Origin: CAYFVR01 sp046541515
Lineage (GTDB): Bacteria; Desulfobacterota; Desulfobacteria; Desulfobacterales; Desulfococcaceae
DNA: 64,000 nt
Reading direction: 5' to 3'
NCBI GenBank assembly: GCA_046541515.1
Contig: JBKHDD010000009.1
Coordinates: forward strand, 1 to 64,000
A program made the position numbers and the translations under genes. Shown here in pieces: positions 63,517 through 64,000 of the stretch. The notes beneath the pieces are model-generated. The model worked only from the letters and a program-made list of their open reading frames with translations, made no database searches and had not been told where the DNA came from. How positions within the stretch are numbered: position 1 is the first letter of the stretch; every line of letters starts with the position of its first letter.

Positions 63517-64000
63517 GCGGGCGCACCCTTGCCGTCCGCGCCTCGGGCATGATGACCGGCGTGGGATTGAGCGCCCCGGCCGCCTGCGCGGCCATCCGTT
63601 GCGGGTTGAACAATTTCGCCGAAACCCGGTTCATGGGCGGAGACGGCGAATGGCTGGTGGGCGGCGAGGCGCCGCTGGACCCGCCCTGGCGGGGACGGGC
63701 CAAGCTGGTTCATCTGGCCGCCCCGGCCATCCGGGAATGTCTGGACGCGCTGGAGGGGGTGGATGTGGCCCACGTTCCGCTGCTGCTCTGCGTGGCGGAA
63801 CCGGATCGGCCGGGCCGATTTGACGGGATCGAGGACCATCTGTTCGGCGAAATCCAGGACGAGCTGGGGGTTCAATTCCATCGGTCTTCCAAGGTCGTGG
63901 CCCGGGGCCGGATCGGCGGGGCTTTGGCGGTCAAAGGCGCTGCGGATTTGATCTATCGTGGCCGGTTTCCGGTTTGCATTGTCGCGGGGGTGGACACCTA
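63513..64000 (+). CDS. Beta-ketoacyl-synthase-like protein, partial (3' end outside window)
   Basis: About 162 residues from the GTG at 63513; the frame is still open at the window edge. It begins LAVRASGMMTGVGLSAPAACAAIRCGLNNFAETRFM, the first strand and turn of the thiolase fold as in FabF-like enzymes (xxGxVTGxGxxxxxxxxxxAxxxG). It continues with LLLCVAEPDRPGR, VVARGRIGGALAVKGAADLI and VCIVAGVDT, which match the mid-domain. Genes of this kind recur next to DUF2169 and PAAR genes in T6SS clusters; their role in secretion is unknown. The region where a catalytic Cys would normally be found is occupied by HRSSKVVARG, so it may be non-catalytic. Confidence 0.7.
   Translation, partial: MSGRTLAVRASGMMTGVGLSAPAACAAIRCGLNNFAETRFMGGDGEWLVGGEAPLDPPWRGRAKLVHLAAPAIRECLDALEGVDVAHVPLLLCVAEPDRPGRFDGIEDHLFGEIQDELGVQFHRSSKVVARGRIGGALAVKGAADLIYRGRFPVCIVAGVDT

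Overview
The window is 64 kb of G+C-rich bacterial chromosome. Two syntenic blocks suggest a member of the Desulfobacterota (the former Deltaproteobacteria). One is dnaG - rpoD - tRNA(CAU) - Nif3-like - zinc-ribbon coiled-coil protein - rnpB. The other is a complete type VI secretion (T6SS) locus with TagF, TagJ and DUF2169-type accessories. This is inferred from gene content only; there is no 16S rRNA gene in the window.

Layout. 1-6.0 kb: the tail of a c-di-GMP phosphodiesterase, DNA polymerase IV, an MscS-type channel, a gamma-glutamylcyclotransferase-like protein, a CBM48 protein and a YcaO-TPR protein. 6.2-8.7 kb: tRNA-Ala, hisB, a lipoprotein and hisA. 8.7-16.8 kb: the housekeeping block dnaG-rpoD, tRNA-Met-like, Nif3-like, zinc-ribbon protein, RNase P RNA, a protein with a C-terminal HPr-like domain, and ispD. 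16.8-19.1 kb, minus strand: a TIGR00725-type protein and a class III nucleotide cyclase with an MshEN-like N-terminus. 19.2-27.4 kb: a seven-gene MoxR/DUF58/BatA-E operon whose genes mostly overlap at start and stop codons. 27.4-34.3 kb: an accessory region with a PIN toxin-antitoxin pair, a very large SNF2-family helicase, and what looks like the scar of a deleted type I restriction-modification operon (an hsdM fragment joined directly to a truncated YgjP-type metallopeptidase).

34.4 kb to the right edge: a T6SS locus read rightwards. Order: a repeat-rich protein, a TagH-C-like protein, tssJ, tssK, tssL, tssM, tagF, tagJ, tssA, tssB, tssC, hcp, tssE, tssF, tssG, clpV, a candidate RNase effector, a fused TssB-TssC paralogue, a methyltransferase on the opposite strand, vgrG, a DUF6484 protein, a DUF2169 protein and a ketoacyl-synthase-like protein cut by the window edge. 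All thirteen core components are present. TssJ/L/M make the envelope complex, TssK/E/F/G/A the baseplate, TssB/C the sheath around the Hcp tube, VgrG the spike, and ClpV recycles the sheath.

The least expected signals are in or beside the T6SS locus. They are: a protein with nine evenly spaced L-A-E-T-V-V-L-like motifs that look like phosphothreonine/FHA docking sites; an orphan small protein resembling RNase A-like CdiA toxins, with no visible immunity gene; a single-chain TssB-TssC fusion lacking the C-terminal third of TssC; and three related 95-154 bp inverted-repeat elements placed only in the gaps between T6SS gene blocks.
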